NCBI RefSeq assembly: GCF_008831285.2
Contig: NC_045141.1
Location: 60,001-124,000, forward strand
Direction: 5' to 3'
DNA: 64,000 nucleotides
From: Nymphaea colorata
Lineage: Eukaryota > Streptophyta > Magnoliopsida > Nymphaeales > Nymphaeaceae
Part shown: in pieces, positions 24,621 to 37,635 of the stretch
How the letters are laid out: each line of letters starts with the position of its first letter
Numbering within the stretch: position 1 is the first letter of the stretch
Made by a program: the position numbers and the translations under genes
Notes under the pieces: generated by a model
What the model was told of the DNA's origin: nothing
Databases searched by the model: none
The model's input: the letters and a program-made list of their open reading frames with translations, nothing else

Positions 24621-25359
24621 TAATTCTAGTTTTGCTTATTCTGATGGTTGGACTAGTTCTTCTTGTTAATCTTGCTGTTCCTATTGCTTGACTTCACAGA
24701 CATGTGGATTCCTCTATTGTCTAAACTTTGGGTTAACAACCAGCTTGAAAATGGGCTTGAATGCCATTTTGATCCTATAAAAAATAATGATGAGAAAATG
24801 AGTTGGATGTGCATTTAGTGTACCTAGTGAGACGAATAATGAGGAAGGAGAAATGAGAGAGAGACACATGGGTATGGGAAATTATTTGTCTCTTGAAGTA
24901 TGGGGACCCCACTATCCCTATAAAAGTTTGGGGAGAAAAGACAAGGAAAATGAAATAGTGACAGTGAGTTGCTTAAATTCCTCACTTCCTCTTGGATTGT
25001 TCCTTGGCATTTTCCATGTTAAACTTCCTCTTGAAGCTAGTATCTGCAATTCCTCTATGCCCAACTGCACTATTGATAGACTCGATGATGCCCATCTTGA
25101 TTAGCCCCCAAGCCTAAGTATGGGTTGTAGTTCATCTTGATCATTAGGTGAAATCATTTCAAAAGTCCTACAAATTGTTTATATAAAAAATGCCCTCTAA
25201 TAGCTGCCTCATTGATCTTGCAGCCAAACTTATAGAAGGTCAGACCTTTCCATTACACTATGTTGACTTGCTCCATAATCTCAGGCTCATTCATGGCCAA
25301 GTAGTCAAGGTTGTCTTTCATATATACATTGTCCGGATGCTGAAAACTAGGCATTTCAG

Positions 25360-25971
25360 TTATGATGTTGGGCAAGGTACCATAGGTTGAAGGATCCTCT
25401 CATCCAGATTCTTAGCCAGGATTGTCCTAATGGTGCCTCCACGACTCCATTTGATGCATTGATATAGGGTGGATGGCACGGCATTTGCCTCATGGATCCA
25501 TGGCCTCCCGAATAGTAAATTGTAATATGGCAGCATGTCTACCATATAGAACTATGGATGATGAAGTTAATATGCAGGTCCAAATATATCTTGTATTTAT
25601 TGTTCTCCTACTCTTATCAAGACCGTACATGGTCATATCATTCAATGTGAATGCTTGTCCTTGAGGCCCAGGGCCTTGGCTGTCATCTCCAGGCAAATGT
25701 TCAAGCTGCTCCCTCCATCTACTAGCATGTGAGGAACATTCATACTATGGATCCTCACCATAATATGTATTGTATGATTGTAGAACTGATGAGGCTTTGG
25801 TAGATCATCATTTGAAACTATGATTGGTGCATTCACCATGACCAAATTGACAATTTGTGCTAGGGTTTTGGGAGTGGTATTAGATTTGACTTTAATTTTC
25901 TTGAACACCTCTTCCATAGCAGTTTTGTGTATCACAGAAGTGTTGACGAGATCCAAAATATAAATATTCAA
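25360..25971 (-). pseudogene. Tat-like aspartic protease
   Basis: The 109-codon frame starting at 25971 includes VPHMLVDGGSSLNIC, the catalytic loop with Asp-Gly-Gly-Ser-Ser that marks Tat/Athila proteases. A second frame from 25545 contains YNLLFGRPWIHE, matching the conserved ILGRPWLH region that follows the active site. A frame change lies between the two parts. Confidence 0.8.
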
Positions 25972-27575
25972 TGGGATGTTGAGGATCTATTGTGCTGCAC
26001 TTTCTTCTACTGCTCAGGAAGACTCTAGCTGATCTTTTTTTTTTCATCTTTTTTAACCCATTGTTGAGATACGTTGGGATGAGGCATAGAAGCTACATGT
26101 GTCTCTTTCAATGTTTTCTTTGTTGAGAATTCATGCTTTGAATTCTCCTTGTTTTTGTTTTCTTGCTAAGAGATTGAATAAAATTCAATGGCTTCTACAT
26201 GGATCTGCAATTGATGGCCATGACGACCATCTCTTATTGTGTGCAAGGTTAAATATGATTTTGTGGATAAAAAGACATGTTATCCACTATTGCCATAGTA
26301 ATCTACCATGGTCTCTGAATGGATCCTTGAGAACTTCAAGAATAGTGTCTTCAACCAGCATTTCTTTGCCAATAGTCTTAAATGATATACTTGAGCAGTA
26401 TATAGTCTTCAGTGTCATGGCCCAAGGCATGGTGAAATTTGCATTATTGATCTTTCTTTTTACCATTCATCTCTTACGATTTGGCACACGTGGTAGAAAG
26501 TAGAGACCTTTCATGATAAGATACTTTAGGATTTCCTTCTTCTACTCCAAGGGAGTGAACTTCCTATCACACGTCCATATACAACATTTCTCATTGTTGT
26601 GATTGGACTGCGGTACTTTCTTACTCTCCCTTACCATTGTAATTCTGCAACTGCTGACTGCATGGATGGGGTTGAGTGATGGCCGAGTTCTTTTTGACAA
26701 AATGAGCAGGCGCCTGAGTTGTGTTGGACTTTCTAAAATCATCCTTCTTGTTGTCACCACTGCTTTGTTCCACATTAGTTCTATGACAGCCATTTCTGAT
26801 AGCAGTCTCAATACACTCCACTTTTTTAGTCAAACCATTAAAATTCTCATTCTCATGTTGTACGAGATGGTTATGGATGTTCTATTGGAAGCCACCAAGG
26901 ATCATGGTTAAAGCATGCTTTTCTAGCATCAGGTGCAAAGTGAAAAGCTTGATGTCAGCCATCTTTGAATATACTCTCTAGCAGTCTCTCTAAACTGCAG
27001 AGACGTTCGGTTCATATTTCTCAATAAAGGCATTATCCACCTCTTCGAAGTCCTGCATCTAAGTAGGGTTGATGGTTTCCAAGTACCACCATGCTGCCTC
27101 ACCCTCCAAGTTTTGAGAAAAATAGATAAATAATGTCTTGCTGTTGTTATTGAATTTTTTGCATTTAGCAAAGAAGATTGATAAATGAGTATGTGGGCTT
27201 TTGTCCACCTAAACTTGTCGAATTTCCTCATAACTCTTTCAAGATCATTGTCATCCAACCCTTTATTCAAACCCCATCTGGAGCAGGTCTTATTGCCTTT
27301 GCTTTGAATCCAGTGGATTGTTTTCTCCATTTCATCAATGTGAAACTGGATAGGATCTATAATATGCCCAGTGGAAACATCAAGTTCATGGGCTTGAGCG
27401 AAACCTTCTGAATTTTGTGACTTGGCCTGACTATCACTCCTTGATTCGTCATTTGTTGAATCATCTTCTAAATAGTCAGCATAAGAATGGGATCCACTTG
27501 AGGTAGATTCTCTATCTCCGCCTGAACTTCAAGCTCTTTTTCCTTTTCAGTTTGTGATCTCGTGCAAGGAGCCAT
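25972..27575 (-). pseudogene. Tat-like gag
   Basis: On the minus strand an ATG at 27575 opens with MAPCTRSQTEKEKE and a Glu-rich segment, then stops. Gag-like sequence continues in other frames between 27330 and 26900 (for example WMxPLLRNMN and ETAREYIQRW), the latter resembling the retrotrans-gag pattern ESLREYIQRF. 26900-25972 is more degraded. No intact zinc knuckle was seen. Confidence 0.6.
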
Positions 27576-27924
27576 AGAAAATCTATCAAAATTTCACCTA
27601 AAACAGACTTATTGTTTGAGAAGAAAGACAAAAATGGCATGGTTTTGAAAATAAAGAGAAAGACATGTATTCATTTGGCACCTTGGAGGGGAATAAAATG
27701 TCAAAATGACATTAAATTATAAGCATTGTTCAAAACAAGGACTCAAAGACAATATAAAGTGGGACAGACAGTTTTTCACCAATTCTTGTACACTATAAAC
27801 CTAGCCGATACCCCATATATATCCTACCATGCATTAGCATTCATATCAAAATCCATGATAGTGCTAAAATCTCAAGTGTTCATATAGAAATCCATCTGCC
27901 TTTTGGAGAACTGTGTTATGGATC

Positions 27925-28960
27925 ATTGTGAATGATATGGGACAACAAAAAATGGACTAAATAGATGAATGCCTGTTATCATGTTGTGGTAGGTGTAGTG
28001 GATTAGTTGTTCCTTCTTATAGAAAAAGTCTCAAATGATGCACTCTTCCTCCAGCTCATCTATCATTTGCCTATATGTATGTAATGACAAAAAGGTGTCC
28101 CTAGTGGGCCTAAAAGTTCAACCCTCATGAATGATGTGCCTGTAGAACCACCCCTGTAGAAACCAAAGGCAGCCATTGATCATGTCAGAATCTCCCATGA
28201 TGAATCAGGTGAGACCCTCTAGAGAAATGCAAGACCAATCAAAGCATGTGAAAGGTATTGAGTCTTGATGTAGAAACCAAAGGCAGCCCTCGATCATGTC
28301 AGAATCTCCCGTGATGAATCGGGTGAGACCCTCTGGAGAAATGCAAGACCAATCAAAGCATGTGAAAGAAATTGAGTCTTGATAATTCCTCACTTCTTAA
28401 ATAGCTATAGAACGACTAGATCTATCGCGACATGGATGTTGGAGAAGACCAAGAGTCCTGCTATGCATATCATCATCACCTCTTTGGTCCTATGTCTAAC
28501 TATCATCTCTTCTACCATCATCGCCTCTCTAGTGCTATGTAGCTGCTTAGGTGATCTGACTGTTACCTTTTCTACTGTACCTCCAAAGTGCACGTAAAAA
28601 TCTACAAGTCTTAGAAAACTACGATCACCCTCCTTCTTGAGGTCCCAACTCCTAATGTCCATGAGTCTATACAGTAGGTCTTTGTAGTTTACAACCTTGA
28701 AGTTGCTGGAGAACTCATGATCAATTGGATCCCTATGATGTCATGCTGGGTCTGGCAAACCCAAGACATAAGCTAACTCATCTAGGAGAGGTGTCAACTC
28801 TCCAAAGGGGAACCAAAATATATATGTGTATGGGTTCCACCTCTTAGCCAATGCATGAATCAAGTGACTGTTGACCTGATGACCCACTAACGATGCTACT
28901 TTTTTTGAGATCACAATTATCTAGGTGATGGGGGAAGACCTCCATGAATTGCTCGAACCA
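27925..28960 (-). pseudogene. Extra ORF upstream of gag with plant-mobile-domain-like motif
   Basis: On the minus strand from about 28890 the reading gives HALAKRWNPYTYIFW, FPFGELTPLLDELAYVLGLP, then after one stop a segment ending LVDFYVHFGGTVEK. Further pieces reach a stop near 27925. The W-x-P-x-T-x-x-F-x-x-P-x-G-E-x-T-x-x-L-x-D spacing is that of the plant mobile domain (aminotransferase-like, PF10536), which is known from some plant retrotransposons and from the MAIN/MAIL proteins. Function in the element is unknown. A 114-bp tandem duplication lies inside. The domain call is from motif spacing only. Confidence 0.5.
28155..28382. repeat. 114-bp tandem duplication
   Basis: Two adjacent copies, starting at 28155 and 28269, share TGTAGAAACCAAAGGCAGCC at the start and TTGAGTCTTGAT at the end, with only a few differences. 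Confidence 0.9.
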
Positions 28961-31900
28961 CTATGGTTACCAGATTGGCTTGAGTCTATTTGTGAGAAAT
29001 ATGGTGTCCAGGTCATCTCTAAGAATAGAGTGTACAATGGCCTTCAAAGAAATGTCCTCATCAAAGTGACTAACAAAAATGACATGGTGGACGTTAGGAT
29101 AAACATAGAAATGGGCACACAAAAATAGATGATGGCCAGACTAGGTGATGAGACAGTGTGTGTCAAGGTCAACCTAATAGGAGATTCAATTGAAATGATA
29201 ATTTTGACATTGACAGGTTAAATAGACCCTATTGAATGACATTGGAAAGAACAATTCTAGACAATTTCACACAAGAAAAACAAAGGCTCTTTTGAAAAAT
29301 GTGTCCAGTTTTTTATGAAAAAATCAGTACATAGTGTTAAATAAAGTGCAGAGAGACAAACATATAATCAAACAAAATACATACAAAATGCTTCAAGCAA
29401 CACTCCCTAATGACACATCTCTATTATGCAAATGTTTGAAATCAACTTGATCACCTAGAACTGGATATCTTAGGATTCGAAATCCTCAGTTGTTTCATAT
29501 ACCAGATACGCTTATGTACTTGGATAAGAAGTCCAAAGTATGTGACATAGAATTCTCCAAATGGGATTTTAAAAGTTCATGATTTTTGTTCTCCTTAATA
29601 TACCAATATATTGGGCTAATGACTCATTCCGATGAGGGCATGGCCAATATCTACCTCCAATAGGTTGGTCCAGTTATTGAAACACCCTGCACCCTAAGCT
29701 AATGCATACATGAAGTATTCCACAATGTGATGACCAGGACATCTAGATGAGAGAAAATTTTGAAAATATGCAATCACATGCATAAGCAATTGGCCCTAAT
29801 AAAACATAGCCGGGTTATAATTAAAGACAGAAGCAATCGTTATATCAAACAACTCCTAAATTGGGAAAGGTAATATGTTATCCTACATCTATATGAGCAT
29901 GGAAAAATCCTTTCAATTCTAAGTATTAATGAACATCAGAAATATATATCTATATCAAATGACGGTACCTAGATGGCTTTAAAGGTGTGACAACATTTTG
30001 AAACTTAGAAAAGTATAACATTTTTATTTAGTCAGACAATAATAAGTCTCATCATGGTCACCCTTTTTGTTTACATCATTTTTTTTCAATCTTACATGCA
30101 GACTATAATAAATTGAACTTGTTACGTATACTCATGTTTGTTCCTTGTGAGGGATTCTAAGAGATGGGACCCAACTTATCGGTACAAGATATAACCATTC
30201 CTGACACTTTTACCATGAGTAATCAGACCAAGGACTAGAATAGAATATTTTATTTCTTAAGTCTAAATGTCATTCAAAACCTAAAAAACTAAATGCACCT
30301 TAATTTTGAAATCATGTGTGTTTTAAAATCTAAGTAGATCAAAGAAATGGACCAATGAACAAGAAAAAAATAGTCTCAAGTCCATTTATATCTGGATTAT
30401 CATAGATCAAAGCAATTGATGTCCTAAATCTAATATGATGCATGCAAAAACTAAGCCATATAGGCCTGAGGTCCGATCTCTATTGGGACTTGAGTATAGG
30501 TCATAGACTTAGTAGGATATTTTGGATTTCAACCCAGAAATTGGGATCAAGATCTGAAGGATTTATAAATTCTTGTTCTAAATTTGAAATAAGAAATGTG
30601 AAAGAAATCCAAAATATTTTGTCATATTAACGGAACACTTGATGCAAAGTGCAAGGTCAGAAATCCAATAGGTTTAATTTTGTATTCATGATTGGATCTC
30701 TTAAGATCCAAATTTTGAAAGGTTAGATCAAAATATGATGTTTAGAAGGTTTAAAACGTTGTATTTGGATCTAATTTTTAGGGTATAATCCTAGGATGAT
30801 GATCAAATACTCATATGTTTTGAAATTCAATCCAAGATCTAATATCTGAAATATAAGCCCAAGATCTAAACTTCATCCAAGATTTATGATGTGAGACTCA
30901 TATATGAAATCTGATTCAAATCCAAAGTCTAAAGTCCAATATCCAAAATCCAAGACTTCAGATCCAAAACTAAGACCCAAGATTCATAATCCAAGATCCA
31001 AAATCTAATACTTGGGATCCAGAGTCTAATATTTGAGAGTCAAATCCATGTAGGTTAGACTTGGCTAATGTCATGGTTTAGATCAACATAATATTTATTA
31101 ATTGAATCCAATAATTTGAATTGAGATCCAAGATCCAAGTTGGTCAAAATGGCTGAGTTCAGTCTTGCCTTCACTAGGTTTGAACCTACTTGGGATGGGT
31201 TTGATTGTAGTAAATGTGTTTGGTCTTAGTCAAACCTAGTGATATAAATTTCATGGAGTTTGACTAAATCTAGGATATGGGACTATGTTCATATGTAGTA
31301 GGCTCTAAGACTAGTCTGAATCAGGTCTAAGAGAATTGAGTTAGGTTTGGACTCCATGCCTACATAACCTAGGGGTTTTGAAATCAGTTAAAGAGAATTT
31401 TTTTTTAAAACATTTTAAAGAAAACTATGGTTTGAAATTATTCTTGTATGAGGACTAGGCTAGATTTAGGTTTTCACAAATATGCACTCATGCACACATG
31501 GTTTGTTACTTGACTGACCTAGTCTAGCTTCAAACAAGGGGTGCTTGTGAGTGTAAGGTGGTTCAGTGAATGTTAAAATAGAGTTGTAATGTATAATTAA
31601 AGAAAACATGAAAGAGAACTATATTCTGTATGCATTGTTTAAGTAAAACTACATAAACAAAATAAAGAAATTTTTTTTAAAAAAAAGAGAGAGAAGGAAG
31701 AGTGGGGCATACCTGACCTTTGTGCCTACCCTGTCAACATTAAAATAAATCTGTGTTAGAAAATAAACATGCTAAACTAAGTAAGAAATATAAACTAAAC
31801 ATGCTAGAAACAAAAGAAAACTAAACATACTTAAAGCAAAAAGAAAACTAAAAAAACATAGGCCTAACCTGATATATTTATAAAAATATAAAATTTAAAT

Positions 31901-33714
31901 ATATTTTTAATAACAAAAAAAAATATATATATATATATCATTATTGAATAAAAAATAAATTGGGCTGGCCCGATACATTATTGGGCCAACTCCGGCTGGG
32001 TACCCAGGCCCAATGCCCAGACTTAACAAAACATGCGAAAAGCAAAAAGTAATAAAGATGCATAAAGAAAAAGAGCTAAATCGCAAATAAGAAGAGGGAA
32101 AAAAGAAATTTTCTGAAGCTATTGTCTTGGCTGAATCTGCTCTCGTGACCCCTACCCTAAGTTTGGTTGGGTCTAGGTTGAGTGTTAATGCAGCACGAAC
32201 CAAGACTTAAACTAAGACTCTTAAACATTTAACTTATTTTGAACTAGACCTTTTTTTTTTACTACCCAATTGAAATTTTACCAACTTTGTGTGCTTCTCA
32301 AGAATAGCTCAAATTGTACAATGCCAAAGGGGAAGGAGAAGCCTATTTATGGGAAAGATACGGGCAAACCCCTTTGAGATTTTTGATACATGACTAAACA
32401 TTTTTCTTTCTCTCTCATCTCAAAACTCAAAAACCATAGGTTGGACAAGTTTTCAATCAGAGTTTTGCTAGCTGCGATCTTGTCCAGACTCCAAATTCAA
32501 TTCTGCAAAGAACTCCATGTGCACAGAGAAGTGCTGATTGATTCTTGATAAAGTATTGTGATTAACATTGATCGTAGAGGACGAACGATGTGAAAATATA
32601 AACGGAAGAAAACACATGTTTAAACCTTATTCTAAAAACTTGATATAAATCATAAAAATGTTTGTTCCTGCCACATAGAGATACTAATTTCGATTCTATC
32701 TATAACAGAGTGCTCAGCAAATAATTCCACATTTCAAGTGCTTATATGCACATTGGTATTAAACATGGGGTGAGAAAATCACAGCACATTTTTGAGATAT
32801 AATATGCACTAAGTTCACATGTGAATCCTAGATCTAGGTTTGATCTTAGACCTAGATATGGGTCCATATCCAAGGAAAATTCTAGAAAATGGACCCTGAT
32901 ATGGTATTGAAACTTGGATTATGATTTGATATCTAGGATCAGAAATGAGAATCATGGATCTGGATCTATAAAGATAGATCTGATATGAGACTTGGATATA
33001 AGATCCATACAAGGAAATAGGGCTTGTATATATTATTTTAGATCAGAAATATGAAATGGAGATATGTAAATAGCATGGACCTAGACCTGGCTCAAGTTGG
33101 GTTAGGTGGGTTCAAGCTATAAGACATGGACTGAATATGGGTTAGGTTTAATTTTGAAGAATTGGGGGTTCTGACCTAGGCAAGGTGTAGGGTCAGCATA
33201 AGTGCCGACTATGGAAAGTTTAGTTTTAATGATCTATGGAATGTATATAAAAAGCTAACTCAGGTTTATGTGGCTTCTAACTTAGGTTTTTTAAAAAATA
33301 CGTGGGGATTGGCTTAAACTAAGGTTCCATAATCAAAGAAATCATAAAGTAACGTATGTGTGACTTGTGTCTTATGTTTATGCTACAATCTTGCTGAAAA
33401 ATTCCATTGAGATTGCTCTAAAAATAAAAAACAAATTTTTATCAAGTCGTACGCAGCACATTTATAAAGGAAACTCAAGGAAGGCCATAAAAGTTTGATT
33501 TTTTTTTTAAATTTTCATAGGTGGAGCTAAGTGTACTTGGAAAAGCTACTTACCTATAAAGATATTCTAAAAGATAAAAAAAAAATCTCTTTAATTTCAT
33601 AAACTTTAGCTTGACAGTAGTTTATAAAGTGTAGCAAGTACTAAGCACGACGTTTGGAATTGAATTGAACTCTAACTGGAAAGAATGAACATAAAACGTA
33701 CTAAGGGATTACTG
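28961..33714. other. Gene-free AT-rich region, probably LTR or leader of the Tat-like element plus unrelated DNA
   Basis: No coding potential on either strand. 30650-31150 and 32815-33010 are rich in degenerate GATCCAAGATCTAA-like words. A (TA)n run lies at 31921-31938. 31949-32020 has GGGCTGGCCCGATA and AGGCCCAATGCCCAG, which recall the GC-rich ends of the hAT family at 17199, but no paired ends or target duplication were found. I could not locate an LTR boundary. Confidence 0.4.
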
Positions 33715-35475
33715 ATTTATACATGATAAACATAATGAAAGCATCCTAGAATGATAATTGCCTAAGACAACTATGAGCCAATCACGGATTGAGACTACTC
33801 TTCGTGGTTTGGCTAAGTTTTGAAAGATGTGATTAATGTGTATGACTAATGTGAATGTTGTGATATGTTGCACATGCATTGCTGTGGGCATGAATGAAAT
33901 TGAAGGGTAGTTATACTCGTAATGTTATAACAAGTAGCTAAGAATGTTAATTATATGTATAGCCCTCGTGTGGAGGCAATTGGAGGTATTGGTGCACTGG
34001 CGAAGTGAACCAACCTCATGAGCTAGTCAATCATTTTGTTAATATGTTTTCATAATGATAAGAAAGAATAAAAGATGAGAGACCAGTAGATTGCGACAAT
34101 GTGTTTGGGAGATGTCTCGCCTTCGCCACTGGTCTCGCCTGTTCGAAGAGCATGTGGTGCAAGGCTTCAAGGTATCGTTGTGTGATCTGCTTGAAGCATT
34201 GGACTCCTGCTTTCCCAAACTGGGTGTCTTAGGGAAAGCTGAGCAACTCTCATTAGAATTCATCACATCCATGGATGATTGCTCTTCCACTGCAGCGTGA
34301 ATAGATGCATGTTGTTTCAAGCCACCACGAGTGTAACAACCCGACCCACTCGTGGGCTCGGGTCATTGGTTCGGCGTATCCCAACCTGCCCCCTAGCATT
34401 TTCGGCGCCAACACCAAAAAGGTTAGAAACCAGGACAATCATCTCATTAATGTCCCCCTTTTATAAGCCCTTGAAGATCCTTCACAATCTTCCATACGAG
34501 ACTAAATTTTTGGGGTGTTACATCCACCCCCTTAAGGCACACGCATCTGGGCGTGTGGGATCTTAGGTCCGAGTGTTGAAACTGCTCTGATACCACTATA
34601 ACAACCCGACCCACTCGTGGGCTCGGGCCTCTGGTTCGGCTGATCTCAACCTGCCTCCTAGCATTTTCTGCTCCAACCCCAAAAAGGCTAAGAACCAAGA
34701 CAATCATCTCATTAATGACCATATTTTATAAACCTTTAAAGATCTCTCACAATTTTCAATAAATGACTAAATATTTGGGGCGTTACAATAGGGGTTGTCT
34801 CTCAACTGTAGGTCAGTTGTGGTGTGCACGTGCCAGTGTTTGTACCTATAAGAACTGTTAATTCACTAAAGCTAATGTAAATAAAAAGAATGTGAATGAA
34901 ATATATGTGAGTGAAGTGTGTGATTGTTAAATGTGTTTAGTGTGCTCATTGAGAAACCTTTATATGTCGTGGTATAGGTGAGGAGCTTTCATGATAATCC
35001 ATGTGGCTGCATGCCCCATCGCGACATGATAGTGGTTTCCTTTTGTAATTGTTATATCTCAAATTTGAGCTATTACCTTAAAGAGTTAGGGATTTATATG
35101 GTATGTTGGGTTTTATTTGTTTTTTTTAGGTTTTAACGGACCCAAGGCGACAAGTTGATCAGGTGGTTGAACACACATCCTATTGGCGAGGTTTTGGGTC
35201 TATTGTAGTGGCGATGCGTGATGTTTAAGTCTTTTGATGTTTGTTTTTGTTAGGCATCAATGTCATAGTTTGGGGCATTTTTGTCATATGTGTTATTGAG
35301 AAGTGTGAAGTAGTTTTATATCGACGAAATTTATCATATAATAGAAAGATTGCCCCATTGTTTTTGACTTACATAGCTCATTTCCTTTTGAATTATTGTG
35401 TCGTCGCACCTCAACATTTTATGTTTTAACAAAAAAAAATGGATTATTTGTGGGTCAAAGTGTTGGGGTGTGACA
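33715..35475 (+). repeat. LTR fragment of the same family as the left gypsy element, split by a TRIM
   Basis: The segment matches the reverse complement of 1945 to about 3140. Shared landmarks are TTAGGCATCAATGT followed by GGGGCATTTTTGTCAT (35252-35286), GGGAGATGTCTCGCC (34110) and the terminal GGGGTGTGACA at 35465-35475. No PBS follows the end, so this is not a 5' LTR with an internal region; it is a solo LTR or a truncated fragment. Its 5' limit near 33715 is where similarity fades. Confidence 0.75.
34332..34787 (-). mobile_element. Complete miniature LTR retrotransposon (TRIM), 456 bp
   Basis: Two 191-bp direct repeats (34332-34522 and 34597-34787) flank only 74 bp. Both begin TRTAACAACCCGACCCACTC and end ...GGGGYGTTACA. 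The 74-bp interior has the two signals a retroelement needs in minus orientation: a PBS (TGGTATCAGAGCA, 34595-34583) next to the right LTR, and a purine tract (TTAAGGGGGTGGA, near 34535-34523) next to the left LTR. It has no coding capacity and would depend on another element's proteins. The flanks (ACGAG and ATAGG) are not a clean 5-bp duplication, so it is old or was rearranged. Confidence 0.85.
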
Positions 35476-37358
35476 CTCTCGAATGGATACTAGAATATAG
35501 ATTGGTGGAGTCCGCTGCCTCCATGCCAAAGTTATACTTTAGATCATCGAAGAAGCACCAGAGGTGACATTGCTCTGATACTTACCACTTGAGCTGAGTC
35601 CAACCAAGATGCACGTTGGGATCCATCTAGTGTCTAGTCATAAGAGGCGCCACTTCAGTTGTGGACACAAGAGGCTAAACTCTACGCGCTAAGCATATGC
35701 GCAGTTGAGGCCAACACACCAATTTAGGCTACGCACTCCTTCCATGCGGTATGCACATGATTTTCATATTTTGGTGTGCCACATCACTAGTGGGACCAGC
35801 AACCAACCTCCTTAGTATGCCAACTCTAGGATACATAGGCACCACCGCACCTGTGTGGGACCCGTCCAGCCTGCATTAGATTTGGGTGAGCTGCCAAATT
35901 GGAAGGCACCTAAAAAAGTGTCACCCAACCTTAGGTGAGCATATTAACCTCCTTTCTTGGCACCACCTAGCTGCAACCAATCGGGGGAACAAGTCTGAAA
36001 TTTGTGCATTTTCATTTTGTATTGGGCACAAACCTTTAAAAACTTTTATTCTTCCCCTTTGAGTGGGATGCAAATGGCTGGAATGAAGTTCTAGTTTTCC
36101 TAGCCCTAGTTCTGTCTCTTTCTCGTGTTGTTGTTCTCCTCATGTCCTACACAAGCTTCTGCCACCGGCACCGCCGATCAGTTGCCGCGATCCACCATCC
36201 AGCCATTGTTGCCCACTTGTAGCCACCACACTGCCGTGGCCATTTCAGTACAACTTTGCTCCCTCTCTATCTTCAATCCTGGTTGAGTATCGGTAGTCCA
36301 CCCACACATACTCTTGTTTTGATCGTCACAATTCTGTCCCAACTGTGGAGCTCTCCAGTGTACAAGGAGAATGCATGGCCACCTCTCAACAACCAGTCCC
36401 TTGCCTTTAGGCTCTCTAGGCCTCGATCACCTTCTTCAATGCAAAATCCACCGAACGGTGAAGGCTTGCTATCCAAGAGGAAATGACCCGATTGCCGCCT
36501 GGCCGCAGGTGAACATGAGGAGACAACTACCAAGACCTAGTCCCAGCCTTCAGTAAGAAATCTGTATCTCTCCCTCTTTGCTTCTTCCATGGTTTCTTCG
36601 TGCCTATGCCCTCTTGATTCCCCTATCTGTCTGAGACCAATCTCGAACAACAAATTGCCAATCATTTGCCATGCACACCTAGCTGATCCTTTGCCGCAAA
36701 TGCCTTCAGCAATACTGGGCTACAACCCTGCTTTGCCGAGAGGGGTTGTTGGTAGACACCTGGTTTTGTCAGGTGCGATCCTGCCTCGACTGTCGTCCAG
36801 TCCGAAAGCACCGGCCTCCTTCCGGCCAGCCCTGTGACACCCGGCCTAACCCCACAGCTGCGTATCACCGTCCTACCTTCGACCAAGCGCCTCCCCTACC
36901 CCGACTTGTCTCAACCCCAAGCCTGGCTTTTAGTAGTCGAGGCATTAACTGTAGGACTCCGTCCCTCCCACCTACCCACCCTGGGCTTCTACCTTCCTCG
37001 GCCAACGCAACAGATGACCTCCAGCCCACGACCTAGCTGTCTGTCTCTACCATGTAGCTCGCTCGTCCCAGCCCTACCAGCCAAGCTTTCTATGGCCATA
37101 GGTCGTCCATTCCCCTGGGGAAGTGGTAGCACCCAAAGTAGACCTCTTCAAAGTTAACGCCTCGAGAGCTGTTCCATCCCTAGCTGCATGGCCGCCAAGC
37201 CTAGCTTCCCTTCACCTTGTTCACAACGCCTATTCAGCCCAACCGAATGGTTACTTTCTCCTCCTTGGTCTTTACATCCCTCACTCTCTCGTTGGTTTGC
37301 TCTAGCACCACACTCATCCACTAAACTACGTGAGAGATTGCCTTATACTGTCAGATAT
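35476..37358. other. Gene-free interval of unknown origin
   Basis: 35476-36050 shows nothing recognisable. 36100-37330 is C-rich with many GCC/CCA words, which yields chance open frames in several registers. The style recalls untranslated leaders or LTRs of plant retroelements, but no LTR ends, PBS or protein domain were found. Confidence 0.4.
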
Positions 37359-37422
37359 GTATTGAGGGTGAGACTCTTGTATTGGGTATTCTTTGTATTG
37401 AGGGTGAGACTCTTGTATTGGG
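37359..37422. repeat. Perfect 28-bp direct repeat, period 36
   Basis: GTATTGAGGGTGAGACTC begins both copies, at 37359-37386 and 37395-37422; all 28 bases match. Confidence 0.9.
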
Positions 37423-37571
37423 CTCTTACTCTAAGGTTTTGTGTGAGTAGACATGTTGTATGCCTAGATCAGCAAGAGTTGCATGCGAGAGATCTTCGGC
37501 TCGCAAGGAAGGCTCCCATAATGGAAGCTGTTGGCAAAAGTTTCAGGCTAGGTTGGTTAAGTGAGTCAGCT

Positions 37572-37575
<4 letters not shown>

Positions 37576-37608
<33 letters not shown>
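37576..37608. repeat. (TA)n microsatellite
   Basis: About 16 uninterrupted TA units. Confidence 0.95.
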
Positions 37609-37610
<2 letters not shown>

Positions 37611-37635
37611 TTTTAGTTTTATCATAGTCGGGCGA

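Larger units (their letters stand above)
16300..28960 (-). mobile_element. Tat-like Ty3/gypsy retrotransposon internal region, split by a hAT insertion
   Basis: On the minus strand the order is an extra ORF (about 28960-27925), gag (27575 to about 26900), protease (about 25971-25360), RT/RNase H (about 24620-22573), the hAT insertion (22564-17199), then integrase (17198 to about 16300). The DGGSSLN protease loop and the additional ORF upstream of gag point to the Tat/Ogre group. All ORFs have stops and frameshifts. LTR ends were not found: 29-33.7 kb and 11.9-13.6 kb are the places to look. Confidence 0.75.

Noticed and set aside
28925-29128. Plus-strand open frame
   Set aside because: Antisense to the Tat-like leader; no recognised domain, and the opposite strand carries the coding pattern.
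31949-32020. Possible short hAT relic with GGGCTGGCCCGAT ends
   Set aside because: Only composition similarity to the 17199 family. No paired termini or 8-bp duplication could be shown.
36256-37305. Several plus-strand open frames upstream of the SPOC gene
   Set aside because: C-rich low-complexity DNA keeps multiple frames open at once. No conserved motif, plausible start context or splice structure was found.
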